Below are positions 1 to 7,867 of a DNA stretch of 64,000 nt, piece by piece. A program made the position numbers and the translations under genes. The number at the start of each line of letters is the position of its first letter. Within the stretch, counting starts at the first letter, position 1. Source of the DNA: Verrucomicrobiaceae bacterium (lineage in GTDB: Bacteria > Verrucomicrobiota > Verrucomicrobiia > Verrucomicrobiales > Verrucomicrobiaceae); contig CANGYJ010000004.1 of assembly GCA_947458455.1 (NCBI GenBank), positions 124,001-188,000 on the forward strand, given 5' to 3'. Below the pieces are notes generated by a model. That model worked only from the letters and a program-made list of their open reading frames with translations. It was not told where the DNA came from and did not search any database.

Positions 1-985
1 TGGAGTTGTCATTCGAGAGATTATCCGCGTCGGCGAAGAGTCCCCTCTCGCCTGTCGCTTCACTGGGTGCCGAGCCTGCGGTCAAATTGAAGGCATCCGT
101 CACCACGCCCACGAGCAGCGACATCGCCGAGTCCTCGCCTGTATCATCATCGGTGAGTGGTGAGGCCCCGCTCATCGGCGTGGCCCCCGAAAGCGGCTTC
201 CCGGCATTGAATTCAATCGCCGGAATCATCAGGCGGTAGTCACCCTCGATCAGATCCTCAAACAGGAAGCGCCCCTGCGAATCCGTGCGCGTCTCCAGAT
301 GCGGCAGTTCCGTTTCCACATCCTGCGAACCCAAATACAAGCACACCAGCACCCCTGGAATGCCCTCGCCCTCATCCGCGTGGCCGTTCGAGTTCATGTC
401 CGCGAACACCAGATTCCCCACGGCCACCGGTTTGTAGAAGCCAAAGTCCAGCGTGAGGTCCGAATCCGTATCGTGGGCATCATCCGCCTCGGAAAGGTAG
501 CCCGTTTCCAAGGTCAGCGCGTCCGGCGCTCCGCCGGTGATCAGCGTGATCGTCGGTGTGCGAATGCCGTTCATCGCCGGATCAGGATCATCAAAGCCAT
601 CCTCGCCCACGTCATCATCCGTCGAGTAGCCCATCACGCCCGGCAGGCTTAGCGAACCCTGCAATTCCCCCTGCAGCCCGAATTCTGCGGGCGGGATGAA
701 GGCGATGTAACTGCCATCCGGCACGGGCGGCAGCAAAAACGAGCCATCGCCAACCGTCACCGCCGAAGCCACCGGCTGCGCCGTGAGCGGATCGTCATTT
801 TCGGCAAAAAGCTGCACCGCGACCCCCGCCACGCCCTCGCCGAGATCGAAGCGGAAATTCGCGTTCTGGTCCCGGCAAACCACGTTTCCGACCATGACAT
901 TCGCACGCGCTTCCTTGGCCGCGAAGCTCAGAATGAGCGCCGCAAGCCAGCCAGCCAGCCAAACTTTAGGAGAGGAAAGGGTCAT
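1..985 (-). CDS. Secreted SdrD B-like domain protein (3'-truncated)
   Basis: Open reading frame running off the left edge; about 328 residues are visible. It starts at ATG 985 with a hydrophobic stretch (WLAGWLAALILSF) ending near ARA-N, a signal peptide. The mature part holds at least two SdrD B / Cna-B-like beta-sandwich units. The first begins near residue 33 (MVGNVVCRDQN) and has acidic Asp-rich segments (STDDDVGEDGFDDPDP). The second begins VGNLVFADMNSNGHADEGEG, the usual Ca-binding start of these repeats, and contains GRFLFEDLIEGDYRL. Such proteins are extracellular, often with an adhesive or structural role. The C-terminus and any anchor lie outside the window. Function beyond 'secreted, calcium-type beta-sandwich repeats' is not known. 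Confidence 0.8.
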   Translation of the reverse strand, partial: MTLSSPKVWLAGWLAALILSFAAKEARANVMVGNVVCRDQNANFRFDLGEGVAGVAVQLFAENDDPLTAQPVASAVTVGDGSFLLPPVPDGSYIAFIPPAEFGLQGELQGSLSLPGVMGYSTDDDVGEDGFDDPDPAMNGIRTPTITLITGGAPDALTLETGYLSEADDAHDTDSDLTLDFGFYKPVAVGNLVFADMNSNGHADEGEGIPGVLVCLYLGSQDVETELPHLETRTDSQGRFLFEDLIEGDYRLMIPAIEFNAGKPLSGATPMSGASPLTDDDTGEDSAMSLLVGVVTDAFNLTAGSAPSEATGERGLFADADNLSNDNS

Positions 986-1003
986 CAGAATGCCAATTTA
1001 TAG

Positions 1004-1032
1004 ATAATATGGCAATCCTAATTAATTTACAA
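1004..1032 (-). promoter_or_regulatory. Candidate sigma-70-type promoter for the SdrD-like gene
   Basis: Read on the minus strand, the short AT-rich gap contains TTGTAA (1032-1027), a 17-base spacer and TATTAT (1009-1004), about 20 bases upstream of ATG 985. Spacing and similarity to the -35/-10 consensus are good, but AT-rich gaps give chance matches. Confidence 0.4.
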
Positions 1033-1034
1033 GC

Positions 1035-2165
1035 TCAATTCCCACCCCCGCCGCCAATGGTGATCCGTTTCTGCGGGATCGGTGACTCGATGATGCCCTC
1101 GCTCGTTTCCTGCTTCAGCCGGAGCTGTCCGCAGGCCGCCGCGATGTCGTGGCCCTTTTCCCTTCGCAAAGTCGCCGTCACCCCGGCGGAGGTCAGCACC
1201 TCCAAAAAGGCATCCTGCCGCTGCTCGGAAGGCCGTTTCCAGGGCAAACCGTCCACCGTGTTGTAGGGGATGAGGTTCACCTTCGCGTTCACGCTCCGCG
1301 CCCGTTTGGCCAGCATCCGAGCCTGGTCGAGGCCGTCATTTACGTCCTCGATCAGGATGAATTCAAAGGTCAGGAACTGCTTCCGCTTCGCATTCCAGGC
1401 CTCCAGCGCCTCAAAAAGCTCCGCCAGCGGGTACTTGCGATTCACCGGCATGATTTCATTCCGCACCGGATCGCTCGCCCCGTGCAGGGAGATGGCCAAG
1501 CGGATTTGCAGCGGGAAATCCGCCAGCTTGTGGATCTGTGGCGCCAGCCCGCTCGTGCTCACTGTCATGTGCCGCGCCCCGATGCCGATGCCCCACTCCG
1601 CGTTCAGGATCTCGATGGCCTTGATGAGGTTCGAAAAATTCGCCAGCGGCTCGCCCATGCCCATGAAGACCAGGTTATCCACCCGCTCGCCCGTGTGCGC
1701 CTCCACCTGCACGATCTGCTCCACGATCTCCCCCGCCGTCAGATTCCGCGTGAAGCCCGCCAGCCCGCTGGCGCAGAACTTGCAGTCGTAGGCGCAGCCC
1801 ACCTGGCTCGACACACACAGCGTCCGCCGGTCCGATTTGCCGCCGTAAAGCGCCGGATTCGCCGGAATGAGCACCGTCTCCACGTAGCGACCGTCATTCA
1901 ACTTCAGCAGAAACTTCCGCGTCGTGTCCGCCGAACCGCTCACCGTGGCGATGGACATCGACCGCGTCACCAGCCGCTCCTTCAGCCGCTCACGCAGCGC
2001 CTTCGGCAGGTTCGTCATCGCTTCGATGTCCGCCACGCGACGCACAAATGTCCACTCCACCACCTGCTTCGCCCGGAAACCCGGCTCGCCCATCTCCTTG
2101 ATCAAAGCCTCCACCTCCGCCGGCATCATGCCGAGGAGGGATTGGGGCGCTTTTTGGTCCATCAT
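1035..2165 (-). CDS. rlmN: 23S rRNA (adenine2503-C2)-methyltransferase RlmN
   Basis: 376-residue radical-SAM methyltransferase that methylates C2 of A2503 in 23S rRNA and A37 in some tRNAs. The sequence shows the radical-SAM cysteine motif CAYDCKFCASG (CxxxCxxC), the preceding CVSSQVGC segment, GMGEPLAN, and near the C-terminus GHDIAAACGQLR, which carries the Cys that resolves the methylated intermediate. Length is normal for the family. It is the last gene of a minus-strand run behind a DHDPS-family gene and an SDR, with a 53-bp gap, so it may be co-transcribed with them although the functions are unrelated. MM at the N-terminus allows a start one codon later. Confidence 0.96.
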   Translation of the reverse strand: MMDQKAPQSLLGMMPAEVEALIKEMGEPGFRAKQVVEWTFVRRVADIEAMTNLPKALRERLKERLVTRSMSIATVSGSADTTRKFLLKLNDGRYVETVLIPANPALYGGKSDRRTLCVSSQVGCAYDCKFCASGLAGFTRNLTAGEIVEQIVQVEAHTGERVDNLVFMGMGEPLANFSNLIKAIEILNAEWGIGIGARHMTVSTSGLAPQIHKLADFPLQIRLAISLHGASDPVRNEIMPVNRKYPLAELFEALEAWNAKRKQFLTFEFILIEDVNDGLDQARMLAKRARSVNAKVNLIPYNTVDGLPWKRPSEQRQDAFLEVLTSAGVTATLRREKGHDIAAACGQLRLKQETSEGIIESPIPQKRITIGGGGGN

Positions 2166-2218
2166 CCCGCACTAGTGGCGTGGAAACCCCGCTTGGAAAT
2201 TCGAGATTTGCGCCGCGA

Positions 2219-3130
2219 TCACGACTCCGCCGCCGTGATCATCCGATCAAACTGCCGCTCCACCTCCCGGATCGTCTCCGCATCGAGCCTGAAGCTCACC
2301 GGCCCACGCACCAGCGTGTTTTTGAAAATGCCCTGCCGCACGAGCAGATGCTTCTCCACCGCCAAAAAGCCATCCAGGCTCGTCTGCATCGAAACCAGCG
2401 CGGCTAGCGGCCCGTGGATGCGATCCGCCTTGTCTGCATCGCCAGCTTCGAGCGCCTTCCAAAGCGGCACCAAGCCACGAATCAGATCCGCGCCCGGCAT
2501 CGTGCCCGCCACGCCACGCTTGAACGAATCCACCAACGCCATGCCGCCTGTGCCCTCAAACACACGAGCACGGCCCTTCGTCGCATCGCGCAACTCGCTC
2601 AGCTTCGGCCCGATGGGGCTCGCCTCCGGCTTGTACTGCACCCGCTCCGGCCCAAACTCCTCCAACAGCCGCGCCTGCATGCCAATCGGCATCGGTTTGC
2701 CCACATAGCCGCTCGCATCCTGCACGATCACCGGAAGGCCAATCGCCTCAATGATCCGCGTGTAATACGCCAGCAGCTCCCCCTCGCCGATCCCGATGGA
2801 AACCGGCGGAATCGCCATCACGGCATCCGCGCCCACGCTCTCCGCATGCCGCGCATACCGCTCCGCCACCTTCGACGACTCCGCGCCCACACTGATCACC
2901 ACCACCCCGCGATCCTTGCCCAACCGGCACGCCGCCGCCGCCAGCGCCTCCCGCTCCTCACTATCCAACCTCAACGTCTCCGACACCATCGCCATCACGA
3001 TCCCATTCGCGCCGCAGTCGTAAAGCCACGCGATCTCCCGCTCCAGCGTCTCCTGATCGAGCGTCTCATCCTCCAGCCAAGGGGTTTGGAAAACCGGCAG
3101 GACGCCGCGAAGTTCGTGTTTGTTTGTCAT
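2219..3130 (-). CDS. Dihydrodipicolinate synthase / KDG-aldolase family protein
   Basis: 303-residue TIM-barrel protein of the DapA/N-acetylneuraminate lyase family, which make or break C-C bonds next to a keto acid through a Lys Schiff base. The visible landmarks are GVLPVFQTPW at the N-terminus, SETLRLDSEER in place of the usual TTGE-type loop, and VQYKPEA with the candidate Schiff-base Lys. The usual YN of the second active-site strand reads VQ (PVIVQDASGY), so the catalytic Tyr seems absent and the reaction cannot be called. It lies 10 bp after an SDR gene on the same strand. That pairing is common in sugar-acid catabolism (oxidation followed by dehydration or aldol cleavage), so a role there is a reasonable inference. 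It is probably not the lysine-pathway DapA. Confidence 0.8.
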   Translation of the reverse strand: MTNKHELRGVLPVFQTPWLEDETLDQETLEREIAWLYDCGANGIVMAMVSETLRLDSEEREALAAAACRLGKDRGVVVISVGAESSKVAERYARHAESVGADAVMAIPPVSIGIGEGELLAYYTRIIEAIGLPVIVQDASGYVGKPMPIGMQARLLEEFGPERVQYKPEASPIGPKLSELRDATKGRARVFEGTGGMALVDSFKRGVAGTMPGADLIRGLVPLWKALEAGDADKADRIHGPLAALVSMQTSLDGFLAVEKHLLVRQGIFKNTLVRGPVSFRLDAETIREVERQFDRMITAAES

Positions 3131-3140
3131 AGTTCAATAT

Positions 3141-3905
3141 TCACCAAAGCAGTTTCTCGCCATCCAGCACCAAAACACTGCCCGTCATGAAACTGCTGGC
3201 CTCGCTGGCGAGGTAGAGTGCGAGCGGTCCGATCTCCTCAGGACGACCCCAGCGGCCTACGGGGATACTGGCGGCCACTTCGGCTTCAAACTCGGGCTTT
3301 TCGCCGATCCAGCGGCGGTTCGCATCGGTCAAAAACGGACCGGGCGCGATGGCGTTCACGGTGATGCCATGCACGGCCCAATCCGCCGCCACGGCCTTCG
3401 TGAACATGGCGAGGGCACCTTTCGAGGCCTCATAACTGCGACCGCGCATCGCCTTGCCAGGCCAGAGGGCGTTGATGGAGGCGATGTTGATGATGCGCCC
3501 CCACTTTCGCGGGATCATCGCCCCGCCGAGGCGTTTGGTGAGGATAAAGGCCTGCGTCAGATTGAGGTCGATGATCCGCTGCCAGTCTTTCAGCGCCAAA
3601 TCCTCCGTCGGCGTGTTGATGCGGCGACCGCCCACGTTGTTGATGAGGATGTCGACGGGCGGATGATCCCGCAGAAGCACCTCGCACAAGCGCTCGGCTT
3701 CTTCGGGCTTGGAGAGATCGGCTTGGATCGTGGTGAAGGGCCATTCCTCGCGGGCCTTGAGCAGGTTCGCCTCACTCGATCCCGTGATGATGACCTCCGC
3801 CCCGGCCTCACTCAAGGCCTTCGCCATCTCCAAACCGAGCCCACGCGAGCCACCGGTGATGAGGGCACGTTTTCCATCGAGTCGAAAAAGGTCGAGAACA
3901 GGCAT
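3141..3905 (-). CDS. SDR family oxidoreductase (gluconate 5-dehydrogenase-like)
   Basis: 254-residue classical short-chain dehydrogenase. It has the NAD(P)-binding TGGSRGLG loop near residue 18, NNVGG (the NNAG position), catalytic Ser in NIASINA and the YEASK catalytic Tyr/Lys pair, then APGPFLTD and a C-terminal MTGSVLVLDG. The N-terminus (LFRLDGKRALITGG) resembles gluconate 5-dehydrogenase-type enzymes. First gene of a minus-strand unit with the DHDPS-family gene and rlmN, divergent from the MidA-like gene across a 53-bp gap that must hold both promoters. Substrate is inferred, not proven. Confidence 0.87.
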   Translation of the reverse strand: MPVLDLFRLDGKRALITGGSRGLGLEMAKALSEAGAEVIITGSSEANLLKAREEWPFTTIQADLSKPEEAERLCEVLLRDHPPVDILINNVGGRRINTPTEDLALKDWQRIIDLNLTQAFILTKRLGGAMIPRKWGRIINIASINALWPGKAMRGRSYEASKGALAMFTKAVAADWAVHGITVNAIAPGPFLTDANRRWIGEKPEFEAEVAASIPVGRWGRPEEIGPLALYLASEASSFMTGSVLVLDGEKLLW

Positions 3906-3958
3906 GAGGCATCGAAAGCGGGTGACGAAGCTCGTTTCTTGCCGAGCATCTCACGAGC

Positions 3959-4867
3959 ATGCCCGAACCCTTCTCCAGTTTCATGAGCCGTGCGCTGTTT
4001 GATCCGCAGCGCGGCTACTACACGCGGAACATCAAGACCGTCGGTGCTCGTGGAGACTTCAGCACCTCGGCCACGCGTTCGCCGGCGCTCGGAAAGCGCA
4101 TCGCGGCATGGCTGAAGGGGGCGCAGAATGTGATCGAGATCGGCGCGGGGAACGGGCAGCTCATGGAGCAGGTGCAGAGGTCACTTGGCATGCTGCGGCG
4201 CTGGCGAATGCGGTTTCACATCGTCGAGACCTCGCCCGTGCTTCGTGAGCAGCAGCAGAAGCGTCTTAAAGGCGTGACGTGGCATGAAACCATCGAGTCC
4301 GCGCTCGCGGCGACGGGCGGGGATGCGTGGATTTATCACAACGAGCTTCTCGATGCCTTTCCGGCCACTTTGATCGAGTGGCGCGGCGGGAGGTGGCATG
4401 AAGTTTGGGTGCCAGAGGAGTTGCGACCGCTCGAAATCGACCCGCAGCCGTTTTCAGCCTTGCGGCACACGGCTTTCGCGGATGGCCAGCGATGCGAAAT
4501 CCATCCGAGCATTCGCGAGTGGATGCAAAAGTGGTCGGCGCATTGGAAACGCGGTCAGATGCTCACCATCGACTACGGCGATGAATTTCCAGCTTTGTCT
4601 CACCGGAGGCCGGGCGGGACCCTTCGAGGTTATTTAATGCATCAGCGGCTTTACTGGCCGGAGCTGCTGCAAAGCCCCGGTCGCATGGATTTGACGGCGG
4701 ACATCAATTTCACCGATTACCGCGCCTGGTGCCGTGAGCTCGGCTGGGAGGAGCTGAGCTACCAAACCATGGCGGAATGGTCTGGCTACGGTGAAGCTGA
4801 TGGCGCAGGCGGGGCCTTCAAGTGTGTGATTCACGCCGCGGCGGCGGCGGGGAGGATGTGTCCATAA
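3959..4867 (+). CDS. SAM-dependent methyltransferase, MidA/NDUFAF7 (DUF185) family
   Basis: 302-residue class I methyltransferase related to MidA/NDUFAF7, which in mitochondria methylates an Arg of a complex I subunit; the bacterial role is less clear. Family landmarks in order: RGYYTR and GARGDFSTSA near the N-terminus, SAM-binding VIEIGAGNGQLM, IVETSP, YHNELLDAFPATL, LTIDYGDEF, GGTLRGYLMH and DLTADINFTDY. Somewhat shorter than many members (350-400 residues), with a short N-terminus. The start at ATG 3959 is the first in frame and directly precedes the conserved N-terminal segment. No clear Shine-Dalgarno is seen. Confidence 0.85.
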   Translation: MPEPFSSFMSRALFDPQRGYYTRNIKTVGARGDFSTSATRSPALGKRIAAWLKGAQNVIEIGAGNGQLMEQVQRSLGMLRRWRMRFHIVETSPVLREQQQKRLKGVTWHETIESALAATGGDAWIYHNELLDAFPATLIEWRGGRWHEVWVPEELRPLEIDPQPFSALRHTAFADGQRCEIHPSIREWMQKWSAHWKRGQMLTIDYGDEFPALSHRRPGGTLRGYLMHQRLYWPELLQSPGRMDLTADINFTDYRAWCRELGWEELSYQTMAEWSGYGEADGAGGAFKCVIHAAAAAGRMCP

Positions 4868-4931
4868 GTTTGTAGCAATACCCGTGACAAAGGCACGATT
4901 ATTGCGCTTGAAAAGCGGCCCCCCTCACCCC

Positions 4932-5622
4932 ATGAAAACACACAGCACTCTCACGCTGCTCACGTGTCTTGGCTTCGCCGGCCTGTCACCCGTACCACTC
5001 GAAGGCAAGCCATCCAAAAAGACCGCTGCGGCCGCCTCTCACAAAAAAGGTAAGGCCCCCACGGCCCAAAGCCTCGTGGATGACATGTGTAAAGCGGTGG
5101 TCTGCATCGTGCAGCAGTCCGAGCCGATCAATGACAAGGCCAAGCAGACGAAGCCCTACTGGCAGGGCCTGAGCGATACCTGGGACGGGCTGGACTTGAT
5201 GGAAGAGGCATCGCCAAGAAGAACTCGAACATGCTCAAGGGCCTGGAGAATGTGGGGCGCGGCCTGACGCAGACGTCAGCGAGCTGGGGCATGATCCGTG
5301 GCAAGTATCTGAGAGGTGAGGAGAAGGGCGGCGCAGATAAGAAAAGCAAATTTGATGCGCCGCCGCGTTCAAGGAGTTGCCGTGGAATGTCAACTTCGCC
5401 AGCGTGGCATTTTCACCACTCAAAGAGGCTCGGCGGCCTGTTCAGCCGGGCAGTTTGTCGTTCGGGCTTTAGCCCGTCCGGGAGCGTCCGATCAAGGCCT
5501 GAAGGCCCCTGCCCGCAGTGCTTCGCACAGCGATGCAGGCGGGGAACGACAAACATCAACGCATCGGCAACGCGGACGGCCCGATCGAATATGTGATCCA
5601 CCAGCCATCGAAGGTAAAATGA
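4932..5622 (+). pseudogene. Broken gene for a small secreted protein
   Basis: Starts at ATG 4932 with a signal peptide (MKTHSTLTLLTCLGFAG) and a Lys/Ala-rich stretch, and reads open to about 5208 (WDGLDLMEE). Coding sense then moves to another frame (AKKNSNMLKGLENVGRGL, about 5213-5350) and moves again near 5360 (AFKELPWNVNFASVAFSPLK). A 102-bp palindromic element (5453-5554) then interrupts it with a TAG stop. After the element the frame resumes (QRIGNADGPIEYVIHQPSK) and ends at TGA 5620. Two frameshifts plus an insertion make it a probable pseudogene of unknown original function. Sequencing error could explain the frameshifts but not the insertion. Confidence 0.7.
5453..5554. repeat. Composite palindromic element inside the pseudogene
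   Basis: Outer inverted arms GTTTGTCGTTC (5453-5463) and GAACGACAAAC (5544-5554) enclose further hairpins: CGGGCTTTAGCCCG (5463-5476), AGGCCTGAAGGCC (about 5495-5507) and GTGCTTCGCAC. The CGGGCTTTAGCCCG/AGGCCTGAAGGCC pair has the same build as the element at 44340-44391. Non-coding, REPIN/MITE-like. Confidence 0.75.
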
Positions 5623-5661
5623 TGAACCCAATCATTCCACCCTTTTCATGGATGCCTTGCT

Positions 5662-7719
5662 TCACCGCAGGCTGAGCTTCGTGATCTCTTCAGCGCTGAG
5701 CACACGGTCAAACACCGCGACTTCATCCAGGCGGCCTTCCCAGTTGTCGGCGTTGTCGCTGCGGCCGCCGAGGAAGAGAGCGGGGATTTTCACGGCGGGG
5801 GCCTCGGCTTCGAGATCGAGGGCTCCATTGAAATAGACGAGCACTTTGCCGCCTTTCCGCACGAGGGCGATGTGCTGCCAGGTCCAGCGAGGCAGCTCGG
5901 TTTTGCCGGCGAAGAGAGCTTCACCAGCTTGGAAGACGAGTTTGCCGGTGTTTCCGCTTTTGCCGCCGATGCCGAGGTGCTCGCCGAAGGCGCTGGTGCC
6001 GTGGTTGTGATCGCGGGAGTAAAACCAGCCGCAGAAGTCGCGGGCCTCATTCGGCATGCCGTTCCAGATCCACAGCGAGAGCGTGTAGTCATCGCCGAGG
6101 CCGCTGAGATCGGAGCACAAACGACCGCCGACAAAGTGCGGCGCACGCTGCCCGGCGGGCGGGCCATCGAGGTAGTAGGCCACACCGCCCTCGTAGCTGG
6201 CGTGGCGCTGGTTCTTCGTAACATCGGCGGCCACGGGGCCGGTGAATTCATTCAAGCGCCAGAACGAACGCGGGCCGAGATCCGCCGTGGCCTTCGCAGC
6301 GGCTGTGGCGGGCAGCACCCAGGCTTTGCGCGGGGCTTTACTCACCGTTTCGAGCAAACCGATGGCCGCCTGAGTGATCTTTGGCTCCGCCATGACCTCG
6401 AGGCCAGCGGAACGTGCAGCCCAGGTGTTGTAACCGCCCCAGGCATGCATCTCAGGCGGCGGGATGTAGCCATCGCCACCGTTCGCCAGCTCGATGACCA
6501 TCGTGTGAGGCAGCGGGCTGGCGGCTTTGATCTTGAGACCGGTGATCGCATAGGTTTCGTTCGGCGTGGTGGCAATGCCGATGGGGCCGATGCGCAGCGC
6601 CTGCACGACGATCTCCGTCTGCTGGCGCTCATGCAGGATGATCTGCTCGCGGGCATAGACCTCCGTCGGCGTCTTCGCCAAACGATCGCCCATCTCGGCG
6701 ACGATGCGCTGGGCCCATTCGAGGCGTTGTTTGTCCGGCACGCGGTATTTCAGCGTCAGGCGCCGCTCGGCCATGGCCACATCGACATCACTGCGATACT
6801 CGATTTGCGTGTAGGCCTTCATCGCGATGTCGAGCAGGCCCTGGGTGTACTCGTCGATGGTGGGCTTCGGGCGGTCTTTCTCCGGCACTTTGTAATCGAC
6901 GCGGTAGATGTCCCCGCTGCAACCGTGGGACATGATGCCGACCATGCCGCCCTGCGGGTCGATGCGTTGTTTGAGGCCCTCCGAGAAGAGGCCGAAGTAG
7001 TCGGCGCTGATGTCCTTGTCGCCAAAGTAGTGCATGGAGAAGTTCGCCAGCACGGCGAGCGGCTTGCCCTCGGCGCTTTGAATGGAGATGAGCGAGAGAT
7101 CAGGGTCCTCGGGGCCGGATTCGCCGGTCACATCATCCCACCTACGGCCAGCATGCATGTTCGCCCGCACGCTCAGGTTGCCAAAAGGGTCCTCCGCGAG
7201 CTTGTCCGGCCTGCGGATCCACTGGCGCAGCGCCGTGAAGGCCGCCGCGTCCTCCTTCGCAAAACCGATGCGGGCCGGTTTGAGCGCCTTTTGCGCCGCC
7301 GCGATGGCTTCGACGAGTTTTTCCTTCAAAAAAGGCACATAAGCCGGATCCCCCTCCGTGCCGAGGCAGCCCATCGAAGCCGGTGCCGTATGCGAATGCG
7401 TGGCGGAGATCAGCATGTGATCGGCGGCGATGCCCGTCTTCGCCGCCGCCGCCTTCTTCGCCACATCGAGCAGCTCACGTCCCATCATGCAGCTATCCAC
7501 CACGACGATGGCAACCGACTCCTTCCCATCCGTGGCCACGATGGCACGGGCATTCACCCGCGTGTGGATCTTGTCGAGGTAGCGACTGAGCATCCCGCCA
7601 TTCACCAACACCGGCAGCTTCGGCGGCGTGATGTCGATCACCGCCGCCCCAGCCTGGAACTCCGCGTGAAGCGGTTGAGCAGCGAGAAGGGCGAGCAGCG
7701 GGAGAAGGTCGCGGATCAT
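5662..7719 (-). CDS. Secreted neutral/alkaline ceramidase-like protein with C-terminal LamG domain
   Basis: 685 residues from ATG 7719, chosen because it begins a signal peptide (IRDLLPLLALLAAQPLHA); an upstream in-frame start adds only 17 residues. Residues about 20-440 resemble the N-terminal domain of neutral/alkaline ceramidases (AGAAVIDITPP, VVVDSCMMGRELLD, metal-ligand-like ISATHSHTAP, MSHGCSGD). The C-terminal 200 residues form a concanavalin-A/LamG-type domain (YTLSLWIWNGMP, WTWQHIALVRKGGKV, GRLDEVAVFDRVLS). Ceramidases cleave the N-acyl bond of ceramide, but many environmental proteins with this fold are uncharacterised hydrolases, so the substrate is open. The LamG domain suggests carbohydrate or surface binding. 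Exported, monocistronic, divergent from metH. Confidence 0.82.
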   Translation of the reverse strand: MIRDLLPLLALLAAQPLHAEFQAGAAVIDITPPKLPVLVNGGMLSRYLDKIHTRVNARAIVATDGKESVAIVVVDSCMMGRELLDVAKKAAAAKTGIAADHMLISATHSHTAPASMGCLGTEGDPAYVPFLKEKLVEAIAAAQKALKPARIGFAKEDAAAFTALRQWIRRPDKLAEDPFGNLSVRANMHAGRRWDDVTGESGPEDPDLSLISIQSAEGKPLAVLANFSMHYFGDKDISADYFGLFSEGLKQRIDPQGGMVGIMSHGCSGDIYRVDYKVPEKDRPKPTIDEYTQGLLDIAMKAYTQIEYRSDVDVAMAERRLTLKYRVPDKQRLEWAQRIVAEMGDRLAKTPTEVYAREQIILHERQQTEIVVQALRIGPIGIATTPNETYAITGLKIKAASPLPHTMVIELANGGDGYIPPPEMHAWGGYNTWAARSAGLEVMAEPKITQAAIGLLETVSKAPRKAWVLPATAAAKATADLGPRSFWRLNEFTGPVAADVTKNQRHASYEGGVAYYLDGPPAGQRAPHFVGGRLCSDLSGLGDDYTLSLWIWNGMPNEARDFCGWFYSRDHNHGTSAFGEHLGIGGKSGNTGKLVFQAGEALFAGKTELPRWTWQHIALVRKGGKVLVYFNGALDLEAEAPAVKIPALFLGGRSDNADNWEGRLDEVAVFDRVLSAEEITKLSLR

Positions 7720-7867
7720 GGTCCGCAGAATACGGGTACTAATGTGAATTTTCGATTTTAGCCCCCGCAAAAGCTTGGCTTTTTGAATGGAATAAACCTC
7801 ACATGCTCAAATCATGATGCGTTGATGCGAAAGGTTGACCCTTCGCAGTCTGGCGCTAGTTTCGGCC

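Noticed and set aside
1149..2708. 519-codon plus-strand open frame over rlmN and the DHDPS-family gene
   Set aside because: Spans two real minus-strand genes and reads as Arg/His/Pro-rich nonsense.
5872..7761. 629-codon plus-strand open frame across the ceramidase-like gene
   Set aside because: The minus strand carries a signal peptide, a THSHTAP site and a LamG domain; the plus frame has none.
7720..7867. Cobalamin, SAM or SAH riboswitch before metH
   Set aside because: Only a small GCGAAAGG...CCTTCGC hairpin is seen. I could not match conserved cores of known riboswitches; a covariance-model scan (Infernal/Rfam) would settle this.
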